Shown here: piece by piece, positions 43,998 through 52,801 of the stretch | Numbering within the stretch: position 1 is the stretch's first letter | Layout of the letters: each line of letters opens with the position of its first letter | DNA from: DATACQ01 sp036555515 | Lineage (GTDB): Bacteria; Desulfobacterota; Binatia; UBA9968 | Assembly: GCA_036555515.1 (NCBI GenBank) | Contig: DATBLC010000346.1 | Coordinates: forward strand, 62,001-126,000 | Direction: 5' to 3' | DNA length: 64,000 nucleotides | Position numbers and translations under genes: made by a program | Notes under the pieces: model-generated | Told to the model about the DNA's origin: nothing | The model's database searches: none | Seen by the model: only the letters and a program-made list of their open reading frames with translations

Positions 43998-44993
43998 ATG
44001 GCAAAGCGCCGTTGTTTGATGGGAGTCGCGGCCGCGTTTTTGGTTTTAACAGCGCAGGCAATAGCGCAAGCGCCGCTGGAAAAACTGCGCCTCGCCTATA
44101 GCGCCATCGCGGGATCGCAGGCCTCGTTTTGGATTCCCTATGAAGCGGGAATCTTCCGCAAGCATGGACTGGACGTCGAGCTTCTCTACGTAGGCGGCGG
44201 CGGGCGCGCGGCCCAAGTCGTCCAATCGGGCGAGGTGCCGATAGGTACGTTCACCGGGGGCGCGGTCGTCAACGCCAACCTGGCCGGCGGCGATTTGGTG
44301 ATCATCGCCAGTTCGCTGAATGTCTTTACCTTCGCCGTGATCGCGAAGCCGGAGATCCGGCGAGCCGAGGATTTGAAAGGAAAAAAAATCGGCATTTCGC
44401 GCTTCGGTTCGGCAACGGATTTTGGCTTGCGTTTTGCGGAATCGCAATGGCCGATCAAGCGGCAACGCGATTTTGCCATAATCCAAATGGGCGGCGTAAC
44501 CGACATATTGGCGGGGCTGAAGACCGGCGCGATTGACGCCGGCGTGATCAACGCGGAACTTGCGATCCTCGCCCGCCGGGACGGTTTTAGGGAAGTGGCG
44601 GATATTTCGAAGATGGGACTTAGTTTTCCCACCTCATCGATCGTTACCACGCGTTCATATATCAAGCGCAGCGAAAACACGGTGAGCAAATTCGTCCGCG
44701 CCTATGCCGAGGGCGTTCACTATAGCAAGACGCAGCGTGCCTTTAGCGTTCAGGTGATGAGCAAATACATGCGCAACAACGACCTCGCGTTAGTGAATGA
44801 CCTGTACGAGCTTTATCTGATCCAGAACATGCTAAGAATCCCGAGGCCGTCGCCGCAGGCGGTCAAAACCGTCCTCGACCAGATCGCGGAAACCGACTCG
44901 CGCGCGGCAAACCTCCGCCCAGAGCAGTTCATCGACTCACGTTTTTTTCAGGAGATGGAAAAGGACGGGTTCTTGCAGAGGTTGTGGAAGTAG
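43998..44993 (+). CDS. ABC transporter substrate-binding protein (NMT1/THI5-like)
   Basis: A 331-residue periplasmic binding protein from the ATG at 43998 (GGAGAC upstream; the longer frame runs into repeat sequence). The signal peptide MGVAAAFLVLTAQAIAQA is followed by LRLAYSAIAGSQASFWIPYEAGIFRKHG, VVQSGEVPIGTFTGG, AKPEIRRAEDLKGKKIGISRFGS and LAGLKTGAIDAGVINAE, the pattern of the NMT1/SsuA-like family that binds thiamine precursors, sulfonates, nitrate or taurine. No permease or ATPase gene lies beside it, an orphan arrangement. Ligand unknown. Confidence 0.9.
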   Translation: MAKRRCLMGVAAAFLVLTAQAIAQAPLEKLRLAYSAIAGSQASFWIPYEAGIFRKHGLDVELLYVGGGGRAAQVVQSGEVPIGTFTGGAVVNANLAGGDLVIIASSLNVFTFAVIAKPEIRRAEDLKGKKIGISRFGSATDFGLRFAESQWPIKRQRDFAIIQMGGVTDILAGLKTGAIDAGVINAELAILARRDGFREVADISKMGLSFPTSSIVTTRSYIKRSENTVSKFVRAYAEGVHYSKTQRAFSVQVMSKYMRNNDLALVNDLYELYLIQNMLRIPRPSPQAVKTVLDQIAETDSRAANLRPEQFIDSRFFQEMEKDGFLQRLWK

Positions 44994-45000
44994 GACGGTT

Positions 45001-45138
45001 CAACCTTCAATTTCGCTAAGCTCCCGTTCAAAGTTCAGAGTTCAGATTCACCATTTCAGGATTCACCCTTGCAACTTTATATCAAACTTTGAACATTGAA
45101 CCCGTTCGCCAGGTTCGGGCAGACCTTGAACTTTGAAC
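45001..45138. repeat. Cluster of GTTCAAGG-family arms before the LOG gene
   Basis: Several arms in both orientations: ttcaaccttcaatttcgcta, gttcaaagttcagagttcag, caaactttgaacattgaacc, then cttgaactttgaac ending 14 bp before the start codon of the next gene. A cttgaaccc block contains the cgttcgccaggttcgggcag motif also seen near 52755 and 14205. Confidence 0.6.
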
Positions 45139-45151
45139 TATGCGGGAGGGC

Positions 45152-45745
45152 ATGGACGATTTGAAAGGCAAAATCTGCGTGTTCACCGGTTCGCGATGGG
45201 GTGCGCGCCCAGCATATGCGGACGCGGCGCGCCGCCTCGGCCGGGCGCTGGTGGAGCGAAAATTAGGGCTGGTTTACGGCGGCGGTAACGTCGGTCTCAT
45301 GAGCGTCGTCGCTGATACCGTCCTGGCGATGAGGGGTCATGTTACCGGCGTGATCCCCGACGCTTTGGTTACTAAGGAAGTCGCGCATGAGGGGCTTTCG
45401 GAACTGCGCATCGTGAAGTCCATGCACGAGCGCAAAGCCGTGATGGCGGATCTCTCCGATGGTTTTATCGCCATGCCCGGCGGCATCGGCACGATGGAGG
45501 AATTCTTCGAAGTCCTGAGCTGGGCGCAGTTGGGCATCCATAACAAGCCTTGCGCGCTGCTCAATGCCGGGGATTATTATCGACCGTTGATCAATTTCTT
45601 GGACCACGCGGTAGCCGAGGATTTTCTAAAGCCCGCGCACCGCTTATTGCTTTTCGTCGAAGAAGAACCGGAAACGCTGTTGGATCGCATCGAAGCGTTC
45701 ATTGCTAGCCACGCTGCGCAGCGATTCGATCGGGCGAAGACGTGA
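45152..45745 (+). CDS. LOG family protein (TIGR00730, cytokinin riboside 5'-monophosphate phosphoribohydrolase-like)
   Basis: A 197-residue Rossmann-fold protein from the ATG at 45152 with GGGAGG immediately upstream; an ATG 12 bp earlier abuts the repeat and has no site. Motifs: KICVFTGSRWGARPAY, ERKLGLVYGGGNVGLMS, the catalytic Arg region SMHERKAVMADLSDGFIAMPGGIGTMEEFFE, and LSWAQLGIHNKPCALLN. LOG proteins release a base from nucleoside 5'-monophosphates; bacterial members also act on AMP. A second, longer relative lies at 47249, on the far side of the mpgP gene. Confidence 0.9.
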   Translation: MDDLKGKICVFTGSRWGARPAYADAARRLGRALVERKLGLVYGGGNVGLMSVVADTVLAMRGHVTGVIPDALVTKEVAHEGLSELRIVKSMHERKAVMADLSDGFIAMPGGIGTMEEFFEVLSWAQLGIHNKPCALLNAGDYYRPLINFLDHAVAEDFLKPAHRLLLFVEEEPETLLDRIEAFIASHAAQRFDRAKT

Positions 45746-45757
45746 CGTTCGCGTTTT

Positions 45758-45860
45758 CGGTTTAAAGTTCAAAGTTCAGACGATTCGGAAACAAATTCGA
45801 TGCCGTGATCCGGAGAATTTTGATTTCAAACTTTGAACTTTGAACGTTGAACCTTCAACT
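45758..45860. repeat. GTTCAAGG-family inverted repeat at convergent junction
   Basis: tttaaagttcaaagttcaga at the left and caaactttgaactttgaacg plus ttgaaccttcaac at the right are complementary arms. It lies between the convergent LOG and mpgP genes. Confidence 0.68.
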
Positions 45861-45869
45861 GAATCGTCG

Positions 45870-46703
45870 TTAGACGATCTCTGCCAGCAGCTTTTCTACC
45901 GATTCCGCCCAGCCATCCGGGCCGATGGTCATGGTTTTGCGAATACCGGGGATGTTCTGAGTGATTGTAGAGTCCCAAGACCGGTCAGGATTCCTGATTA
46001 ATATTGGCCGCTCAACCGCGAGCAGCAGCGGCAAGTCGTTGGCGGAATTGCCCAGACCCACGCTCATGAGCGCCGCCCCGCTTTTGCGGTAGAGTTCCAT
46101 GAGCAGTCGCGCCGCTTTGCCCTTGTCGCTGCCGCGGCTCAGATGAAAAAACCGGTCGCCTTTAGTAACGGTGAATCCCCTCATACGCAGTGCTGTGGCC
46201 AGCATCCGCTCGCGGCTAGGTTCGTCGATGAGAAACGGCTCGTCATACTCTCTCTGGGCTGCGGCTTGCGCCTGGTGTCTGGTGAGACCGGTCAATTCGG
46301 CGATCTCCGCGGCGTTCATGTCACCGAAGGAGCGCACGCGGACGTGCAGGCGGCGCGCGGCCTCAGCCAGTCCAGCGCGCAATTCGCCGATGCGGCTGCC
46401 TAGTTCGAGAATGTAGAGTTTAGTGTCGGGCCGCGCGTTGCCCACGGCCGACGGAAAGTAATCGGGCGTGAAGCAGATCGCGCCGCCGTTCTCGACGATG
46501 AAGGGATCTTCGAGGGACAGTTCATGCCACAGTGGTTCGATTTCCGCGCGGGTCTTGCTCGAGCACAGTATGACCGGCATCTTCAGCGCCTGGAGCTTGC
46601 GCAGCGCCGGAAGACTAGCTCGGTGGCTATAGGTATTTTGATCGAGGAGGGTGCCGTCCAAGTCGGTAAAAACGATCAATCGCTTGGTGTCCAACGTCAC
46701 CAC
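45870..46703 (-). CDS. mpgP: Mannosyl-3-phosphoglycerate phosphatase (HAD superfamily)
   Basis: A 277-residue HAD hydrolase of the Cof/MPGP type. Motif I DLDGTLLD, motif II VILCSSKTR, EDPFIVENGGAI, motif III GDRFFHLSRGSDKGKA with the Lys, and motif IV GLGNSANDLPLL. The MPGP-like spacing and FIVENGGAI are characteristic; it would make the compatible solute mannosylglycerate from its phosphate. The partner synthase MpgS is not in the window, so the role could be another HAD phosphatase activity. GTG start region with AAGGAG; the exact start is ambiguous between two adjacent GTG codons. Confidence 0.85.
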   Translation of the reverse strand: MVTLDTKRLIVFTDLDGTLLDQNTYSHRASLPALRKLQALKMPVILCSSKTRAEIEPLWHELSLEDPFIVENGGAICFTPDYFPSAVGNARPDTKLYILELGSRIGELRAGLAEAARRLHVRVRSFGDMNAAEIAELTGLTRHQAQAAAQREYDEPFLIDEPSRERMLATALRMRGFTVTKGDRFFHLSRGSDKGKAARLLMELYRKSGAALMSVGLGNSANDLPLLLAVERPILIRNPDRSWDSTITQNIPGIRKTMTIGPDGWAESVEKLLAEIV

Positions 46704-47248
46704 TCCTTAAGTTCGTAACTTTATGCGCAGCGTGCTTCGCATGGTTTTCTAGCAGGTGATCAAGGTCGGCGATCCCGCAAGCGTTGTTTGATTCCCTGCA
46801 ATTCATATTATCGCAATGGAGGATTGGCGTATAGACCCGTGCGAATTTCTCAAGTTATTGCGCATCCGGGCGATGATACCACCACGAGACACGATCGGTC
46901 TGTTCGTTGAAAGACCCCTGTGCACAGCAAACAATTTGGATTGAGTTGGGTGACCGCGCCCTCGGCGCTTGGCTGCTTGGCAAGTTTGGCCCTTCCAATG
47001 GAATTTTTGTACGACATTGGGATCAGAAATAAGTTTCGTCTGCGATATCCGTCGCCATTTTCCCGGTGGCGAGTCTCGATAACGGTCGCGATGATCAGGG
47101 AATCGACCCGGGATTCATCCTTACATCAGTATCGCCCATGGTCTATAATATTTGCATCGATTCATTTCCGCGAGTGTTCTGATGGAACGCCGCTAGTGCG
47201 CTGGGGCAATTGGAAATAATACTGCACGGCCGGTAAAAGCGAGGACAG
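46704..47248. other. Intergenic stretch without an identifiable gene
   Basis: 545 bp separate mpgP from the second LOG gene. The base composition is more AT-rich than nearby genes. A 99-codon frame at 46920-47219 has no motif and no ribosome site. Divergent promoters must be located here, but I cannot place them reliably. Confidence 0.5.
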
Positions 47249-48277
47249 GTGGAACAGGAAAAAAAGAGCTTGGCGCATCTCATATCCCAAATCGATGAGT
47301 GCTTGCGGACGCAAAACGGCTCAGGCAACGAGGACCAGTTCGCCGCTATATTGCGGACTGTAGTCAAGCTCGCTGAGGACAACGCTGGTCGCGGTGATTT
47401 GAAAATCTTAAGCCGTGCCATGCAGGAGCTGCGCCACGCCTTTAGAGTCTTCGCGCCCTACCGTCAAGTGCGTAAGGTGAGCATCTTTGGGTCAACTCGG
47501 GTCCAGGAAAGGGATCCCTATTATCATCTGGCGAAAGGCGTCGCGCACCGCCTCGTCCAGGCAAATTTCATGGTGATCACCGGAGCGGGACCCGGCATCA
47601 TGCAGGCGGGACACGAGGGAGCCGGCCGAGAAAAGAGTTTCGGCGTCAACATCCGTCTGCCTTCGGTACAGGCGGCGAACCCGTTTATCAGTGACGACCC
47701 CAAGCTCATGAATTTTCACTTTTTCTTTACGCGCAAGCTCATGTTCGTCAAAGAAGCCGACGCCGTTGTGATTTTTCCCGGCGGTTTCGGAACCCACGAT
47801 GAGTTACTTGAATCTATAACTTTGGCGCAGACGGGCAAGAGCCAGCTCGTGCCGATTGTCTTAATGGACCTGCCGGGCGGAAGCTACTGGACACGTTGGC
47901 AAGAGTTTCTCCGCGATGATGTGATGAGCCGCGGTTATATCGTTGAAAGAGAAATGACTTTCTTCAAGATTTTTGCCGACGCCGATGCGGCGGTAAACGA
48001 GATCACAAATTATTACCGGAACTATCATTCCTATCGCTTCGTCAAGCAGGACCTGGTCATCCGTCTAAACTTTTCGCCGTCCGCTGAGTTGATCGACCGG
48101 CTGAACCGTGACTTCGCGGATATCGTGACCGACGGCAAGGTTAGGGAAACCGATCCACTGCCGGAGGAGGCGGATGATCGCGATACGCTGCATTTGCCTC
48201 GGCTCCTGGTGCGTTTTAACCGCGAGGACTTCGCCCGACTGCGCCAGATGATCGACGCGATCAACGCCGATGGGTGA
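47249..48277 (+). CDS. LOG-family (lysine-decarboxylase-like) protein, long form
   Basis: A 342-residue protein. Residues 1-75 are helical and precede a LOG Rossmann core: KVSIFGSTRVQERDPYY, FMVITGAGPGIMQAGHEGAG, SFGVNIRLPSVQAANPFI, FTRKLMFVKEADAVVIFPGGFGTHDELLE and LVPIVLMDLPGGSYW. The C-terminal ~90 residues are an extra mixed region (VIRLNFSPSAELIDRLN, LPRLLVRFNREDFARL). The GFGTHDE variant and long N- and C-terminal parts mark the PpnN-like class that cleaves nucleotide N-glycosidic bonds rather than the short plant-like LOG. GTG start with GAGGACAG upstream. Confidence 0.87.
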   Translation: MEQEKKSLAHLISQIDECLRTQNGSGNEDQFAAILRTVVKLAEDNAGRGDLKILSRAMQELRHAFRVFAPYRQVRKVSIFGSTRVQERDPYYHLAKGVAHRLVQANFMVITGAGPGIMQAGHEGAGREKSFGVNIRLPSVQAANPFISDDPKLMNFHFFFTRKLMFVKEADAVVIFPGGFGTHDELLESITLAQTGKSQLVPIVLMDLPGGSYWTRWQEFLRDDVMSRGYIVEREMTFFKIFADADAAVNEITNYYRNYHSYRFVKQDLVIRLNFSPSAELIDRLNRDFADIVTDGKVRETDPLPEEADDRDTLHLPRLLVRFNREDFARLRQMIDAINADG

Positions 48278-48311
48278 GGCTTGGATTTCCCCGCGCGAGA
48301 TTGTGTCGTAA

Positions 48312-48416
48312 GGTCATCCTGGGGAGATAGTCGGAGGATCTCGTCTTTGTAAGTGATTGAGAATGCGAGATGCTTCGCGGAGTTTATCCTGAGCTTCGCC
48401 GAAGGACTCACATGAC
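48312..48416. repeat. Intergenic inverted repeat (TCATCCTG...TCCTGAGC type)
   Basis: gtcatcctggggagatagtc and ggatctcg face cgagatgcttcgcgg and tttatcctgagcttcgccga. The 360-bp gap between the LOG gene and the dehydrogenase has no other feature I can identify. The ttcgccgaagga piece recurs in similar form near 12815 and 58290. Confidence 0.4.
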
Positions 48417-48637
48417 AGCCGTGCAACTTTCTTTCCTTGCGACTCAGCCTCCGTGCGGCAAGGGTGCGAGGATCCCCAAGACTCCAAATTGGCTTCAGCT
48501 ACTTTCTTGTCCCCCCGTCGCCTCTCCGGTTCTTTAATCTCTGCGCGCGATGTGACATAGACAGGTTGGTAGAAACCTGTCGGTGCATCGTTGATGGCGC
48601 GACTCTTTCTCTTGCGGCTAAAAATAAGGAGTAAACC

Positions 48638-49531
48638 ATGGGTTTTCAACGCATTGGTATTATGAGTATAGGCGAGATGGGTTTTCACTGGGCGAAGCTG
48701 TTGAAGAGCCACGGCGTCGAGGTTCTGACCTACGACAAAGAGCGCGGTGAGACGAGCCGCAAGCGCGCCGAAAACGCCGGCGTCAAATCGCTGCCGTCCA
48801 TGGCGCAATTGGTCAATGATGCGGAGCTGATCGTTTCGATTGTTGTTCCTTCGGCGGCCAAGCGGGTCGCAGAGGTCGTGGCGGCGGCGGTGACGCAATC
48901 GGGGCGCAAAGATGTGCTATTCCTAGACGCCAACGCAATTTCGCCGATGACGGCGGACGACATCGCGGCCCTTTTGACGCCGGCCGGCGTAAGTTTCATC
49001 GACGGCTGCATCATCGGCGCCGCTTCCAGGATGGGCAAGGGAACCATTGTCTATGTCTCCGGCGCCGATGCCGCGCGCGCGCGGGATTTGGAGCCTTTCG
49101 GCATACCCGTTCGGGTCCTCGGGCCGAACACCAGCCAGGCTTCGGCATTCAAAGTCGTCTATGCGGGCTTGACTAAGGGGCTTCAGGGGCTGTTCTGTGA
49201 GTTGCTCATGGGCGCGCAGCGCTTCGGTTTACTAAACGAGATTCGCGCCCAATATGAAGAAAGCTTCCCCGGTTTGTTGGATAAAGTTTCCTCCAGCATC
49301 GTCGGCCTGCGCATTCACGCCGGCCGCCGGGCCGAAGAAATGGACGAGTTGAAGCGGACGTTCAATCATTACGGCATGACGGCGCTGATGGCGCCGGCGG
49401 TCGAGCAGGTGCTCGAAGCCATCGCATCCCTCGATCTCAACAAGGCATCGGCGACCGGGGCGCGGGACGGCGACCTGATGGGCACTCTACAGTTGTTTTA
49501 TGAAAAGGGCTTGTTGCAAAAATCTAGGTAA
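48638..49531 (+). CDS. NAD(P)-dependent beta-hydroxyacid dehydrogenase-like protein (DUF1932)
   Basis: A 297-residue protein. The N-terminal dinucleotide fold GFQRIGIMSIGEMGFHWAKLL has a GxxxxG-like loop where typical members have GxGxMG. Other features are DAELIVSIVVPSAAKRVAEV, FLDANAISPM (where typical dehydrogenases have D-x-S/T), and a C-terminal DUF1932 helical domain with AFKVVYAGLTKGLQGLFCELL (substrate Lys). It probably oxidises or reduces a hydroxyacid or phosphogluconate-like compound. AAGGAG 8 bases before the ATG. It lies 173 bp before the TPP enzyme on the same strand, a plausible functional pair. Confidence 0.87.
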   Translation: MGFQRIGIMSIGEMGFHWAKLLKSHGVEVLTYDKERGETSRKRAENAGVKSLPSMAQLVNDAELIVSIVVPSAAKRVAEVVAAAVTQSGRKDVLFLDANAISPMTADDIAALLTPAGVSFIDGCIIGAASRMGKGTIVYVSGADAARARDLEPFGIPVRVLGPNTSQASAFKVVYAGLTKGLQGLFCELLMGAQRFGLLNEIRAQYEESFPGLLDKVSSSIVGLRIHAGRRAEEMDELKRTFNHYGMTALMAPAVEQVLEAIASLDLNKASATGARDGDLMGTLQLFYEKGLLQKSR

Positions 49532-49704
49532 CTACACGCGAGCATTCAAGTCGTTCGAGCCGTTCAAATCTTCAAGCCGTATCGGAGTTGTGTGTAATTT
49601 GGGACGACTTGAACGACTTGAACTGGCGTCATTGGTAGCCCTAGCCTCGCAATGCGATTCCTGATATGGAGAGCGTTACAGAAATTTCACGGGAGGACCT
49701 TACA

Positions 49705-51486
49705 GTGGCTAAAGCACAGAGCAGGGAGGAAAAGAAGCAGCCTGAATACGGCTCGGACGTGGTCGTCGATTTGATGAAAGCGTTCGATATCGAATACGCC
49801 GCCTTCAATCCGGGCGCGACTTTTCGCGGCATTCACGATTCCATCGTTAATTACGGCGGCAATTACAAACCGGAAGTCATTTTCTGCCACCACGAAGAGA
49901 TTTCGGTGGCGGTATCCCATGGTTACGCCAAAGCCAAGGGCAAGCCGATGATCGCCATTGTCCACAATATGGTCGGGTTGCAGCACGCCAGCATGGCGAT
50001 CTTCAACGCCTACATCGACCGCGTGCCGGTTATCGTGCTCGGCGGCACCGGCCCGATGAACACCAAGCGCCGCCGCCCGCGCATCGACTGGATCCACACG
50101 GCGCTAGTCCAGGGTAATCAGGTGCGTGACTACGTGAAGTGGGATGATCAACCTTATACGCTTGCCGACGTGCCGGATTCTTTCATCCGCGGCTATCGCA
50201 TCGCCACCACGGACCCGATGGCGCCCATCTATATAAACTACGACGCCGACATTCAGGAGGATGCCGTCACGAGTTTGGCCGAGATCCCCGACGTACGCCG
50301 CTACGCGGCGCCGGCGCCGATGCAGGCCAACCCGGAAGCCCTGCGCAAAGCGGCGGAATTGCTGGTCGGCGCCAAAGCGCCGCTGATCATCGCGGATAGT
50401 CTCGGGCGCAATCCCAAGTCCGTGCCCTTTTTGGTGGAGTTGGCGGAGCTGCTGGCTATTCCGGTTGTCGATAAAGGCGCGCGCTTCAATTTTCCGACGG
50501 TCAATTCGCTGGATGCCACCGACGGTGCCCGCGATCTGCTGGCGAAGGCCGACGTTATCCTGGCGCTCGACGTGGCCGATATATTCGGCTCGCTTACCAC
50601 CGTGAGCAAGCAGACGCGCAACAGCGAGTATGTAATCTCCCCATCCGTGAAGATCATCAGCATTTCGATGAACGATATGCTCGTCCATTCGTGGGCCAAT
50701 GATTTTCAGGCTCTGCAAGCGGTGGATGTTCCGATGTGCGCCGACACCTTCGTTGCCATGCCTGAGTTGACCCGGCTTTGCCGCAACCTGCTCGGCAATG
50801 ACGCAGGCAAAAAGTCGGCCATCGAAGCGCGGCGCAAGGAACTGGGCGAGAAAAATAAGGCGCGGCGCGCCCGGTGGCTGGCGGATGCCCAAGCCAAAGC
50901 TTCGCAGAAGGAAATCTCTACGGCCTGGTTAGCTCTCGAGTTGGGCGAGGCCATCAAGAAAGATGAATGGGTGTTGGTCAATGGTACCTCCAACGGCTGG
51001 GCGCGCCGATTGTGGGACTTCACCAGACCCAATCAATCTCTCGGTGGCAGTGGCGGCGCTGGTCTGGGTTACGGCCCCGGCGCGGCCATCGGCGCGTCGT
51101 TGGCACTCAAAGGCAGCGGCAAGCTGGCTGTCGCCATCCAATCCGATGGCGACATGTTGATGACCTCGAGTGCGCTCTGGACGGCGGCAAAGCACCGGAT
51201 TCCGATGCTCATGGTAATGCACAACAACCAATCGTACTATAACTCTGAAGAGCATGGCATCGAGGTTGCGAAATTTCGCAATCGCCCGGTCGAAAACGCT
51301 CCGATCGGGACCCACGTCGACGACCCAGAGATAGACTTTGCAAAAATGGCGCAGTCTTTCGGCGTCAGCGCCGAGGGCCCGGTGCGCAACCCGGCTGACT
51401 TAAGGCCGGCCCTTGAACGGGGCGTCAAATATGTCAGGGAGAAACAACTCCCGTATCTGGTCGATGTGATCGCGGAACCGCGCTAA
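49705..51486 (+). CDS. Thiamine-pyrophosphate-dependent enzyme (acetolactate synthase/decarboxylase-like)
   Basis: A 593-residue enzyme from the GTG at 49705, preferred over the ATG 39 bp earlier because GGGAGG stands 9 bases upstream. The N-terminal PYR domain has IEYAAFNPGATFRGIHDS, EVIFCHHEEISVAVSHGYAKAKGKPM (catalytic Glu) and IVLGGTGPM. The middle domain is KAPLIIADSLGRNPKS. The PP domain has GGSGGAGLGYGPGAAIGASLALKG, then AIQSDGDMLMTSSALWTAAKHRIPML with GDGD-like QSDGDM and HNNQSYYNSEEH. It decarboxylates or ligates a 2-oxoacid; the substrate is not assigned. No regulatory subunit follows, arguing against classic acetolactate synthase. Confidence 0.9.
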   Translation: MAKAQSREEKKQPEYGSDVVVDLMKAFDIEYAAFNPGATFRGIHDSIVNYGGNYKPEVIFCHHEEISVAVSHGYAKAKGKPMIAIVHNMVGLQHASMAIFNAYIDRVPVIVLGGTGPMNTKRRRPRIDWIHTALVQGNQVRDYVKWDDQPYTLADVPDSFIRGYRIATTDPMAPIYINYDADIQEDAVTSLAEIPDVRRYAAPAPMQANPEALRKAAELLVGAKAPLIIADSLGRNPKSVPFLVELAELLAIPVVDKGARFNFPTVNSLDATDGARDLLAKADVILALDVADIFGSLTTVSKQTRNSEYVISPSVKIISISMNDMLVHSWANDFQALQAVDVPMCADTFVAMPELTRLCRNLLGNDAGKKSAIEARRKELGEKNKARRARWLADAQAKASQKEISTAWLALELGEAIKKDEWVLVNGTSNGWARRLWDFTRPNQSLGGSGGAGLGYGPGAAIGASLALKGSGKLAVAIQSDGDMLMTSSALWTAAKHRIPMLMVMHNNQSYYNSEEHGIEVAKFRNRPVENAPIGTHVDDPEIDFAKMAQSFGVSAEGPVRNPADLRPALERGVKYVREKQLPYLVDVIAEPR

Positions 51487-51527
51487 CCGGAAGGGTTCAT
51501 GTTCAAGGTTCAAGGTGGGGAAGGGAC

Positions 51528-51804
51528 GTTGAACCCGGATTCCACAGTTAGACTGAGAAGACGACAAGCGCGGTGGAACCCTGGAGCAGCGAGGCGTCCA
51601 ACTGTAAAATTTCAAAGTCATTTTGCGCTTTCGCGTTTCGTTTCTACGAGCTTTAACGTTCCGTGGAAGCACCGCTGCTCGATGTCTGCTCAAAGGCAGA
51701 CGGCATCTCCGCCACAGGCGGATCAGCCTTCGGCTGAGACTTTGCTACGGAAGCGTTGCAACTCGCGCTTTCTCTCGAGCGCAACTGCGCAAGCCGGGTT
51801 GAAC
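51528..51804 (+). mobile_element. MITE-like element, copy 3
   Basis: 277 bp, the longest copy. The ends gttgaacccggattccacag and tgcgcaagccgggttgaac are imperfect inverted repeats. Interior blocks match copies 1 and 2: gaggcgtccaactg, aagtcattttgcgctt, aagcaccgctg, then hairpins gtctgc/gcagac, tccgcc/ggcgga and cagcc/ggctg. No protein frame. It lies between the TPP enzyme and SirB1-like genes, flanked by GTTCAAGG arms. Confidence 0.72.
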
Positions 51805-51835
51805 TTTGAATCTTGAACTTTAAACCGGTCCACAG

Positions 51836-52672
51836 ATGGCAGCCGATCCCTACGCAGAATTTCGCCGCGCAGTCGAGAGGCCGGAGAACACGCTGGATCT
51901 CGGTAGCGCCGCGCTTGCCATCGCCCAACCGGAGTATCCGCAACTCGATACCACGGCATATCTGGCGCGCATCGACGAATTGGCGATCGAAGTGACCAGG
52001 CATCTGACCGGCGATGAGAGCGGTCCGCACCGGTCGATTGCCGCGCTCAACTACGTCCTCTTTCACAAGCGCGGCTTTCGAGGCAACCGCGACGATTATT
52101 TCGACGCGAAAAACAGTTTCTTGAACGAAGTCATCGAGCGCCGCACGGGCATTCCAATAACGTTGTCCGTCTTGTATATGGAAGTGGCCCAGCGCGTCGG
52201 TTTGCCGCTGTTGGGGGTTGGCTTTCCCGGCCATTTTCTCGTCAAGTATCTAGACGAGCGCGAAGAAATCATCATTGATCCATTTAACGGCGGCGATATA
52301 ACCACTACGGAAAGCTTGCGACAATTGCTTGCCCGATTATACGGCGAGACCGTGCCGTTGACGCCGCAGCTTCTGGAGCCGGTCGCGAAGAAGCAAATTC
52401 TCAGGCGCATGCTCAATAATCTCAAGTTCATTTATCTCAGACGGCGCGACTTCGTGAAGGCTTTGACGGCGTTGGACCGGATGATGATTGCCGAACCGGA
52501 TGTGCCCGAGGATCTGCGCGAGCGCGGCCAGGTTTATTTGGCGCTGGAATGTTTTCCTCAGGCGAAGGCGGATTTTGAAGGCTACCTACGGCTGGCACCG
52601 GATGCACCGGACGCCGGCAAGATTAGGGAGTTGCTTGTGGATTTGGCGGGGCGGCGGACGTCTATCCATTGA
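51836..52672 (+). CDS. SirB1-like transglutaminase-fold protein with TPR-like C-terminus
   Basis: A 278-residue cytosolic protein. Residues ~60-170 match the SirB1 transglutaminase-like domain: RSIAALNYVLFHKRGFRGNRDDYFDAKNSFLNEVIERRTGIPITLSVLYMEVAQRVGLPLLGVGFPGHFLVKY, with the usual N-Sle-x-Vi-R-G-x-I pattern but no clear catalytic Cys. Residues ~185-270 are tetratricopeptide-like (KALTALDRMMIAEPD, LRERGQVYLALECFPQAKADFEGYL). Role in the cell unknown; family members often lie next to peptide-release or translation genes, not seen here. ATG without a strong Shine-Dalgarno sequence, placed by family alignment. Confidence 0.82.
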   Translation: MAADPYAEFRRAVERPENTLDLGSAALAIAQPEYPQLDTTAYLARIDELAIEVTRHLTGDESGPHRSIAALNYVLFHKRGFRGNRDDYFDAKNSFLNEVIERRTGIPITLSVLYMEVAQRVGLPLLGVGFPGHFLVKYLDEREEIIIDPFNGGDITTTESLRQLLARLYGETVPLTPQLLEPVAKKQILRRMLNNLKFIYLRRRDFVKALTALDRMMIAEPDVPEDLRERGQVYLALECFPQAKADFEGYLRLAPDAPDAGKIRELLVDLAGRRTSIH

Positions 52673-52675
52673 AGT

Positions 52676-52780
52676 TCAACCTTCAATGTTTAACCTTCAG
52701 GATTCAAAGACGAAGATTTCGGTCTGAAACCTTTAACTTTGAACCCGTTCGACAAGTTCAGGGCAGGCGTTGAACCTGAA
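52676..52780. repeat. GTTCAAGG-family repeats at convergent junction
   Basis: Arms ttcaaccttcaatgtttaac and acctttaactttgaaccc face each other, followed by gttcgacaagttcagggcag and cgttgaacctgaacc. It lies between the convergent SirB1-like and radical SAM genes. Confidence 0.6.
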
Positions 52781-52801
52781 CCGGCCAGACGGCGCGGCCT
52801 G

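Noticed and set aside
51528..51804. CRISPR-like array from repeated short hairpins
   Set aside because: Hairpins differ from each other, no equal spacers, no cas genes.
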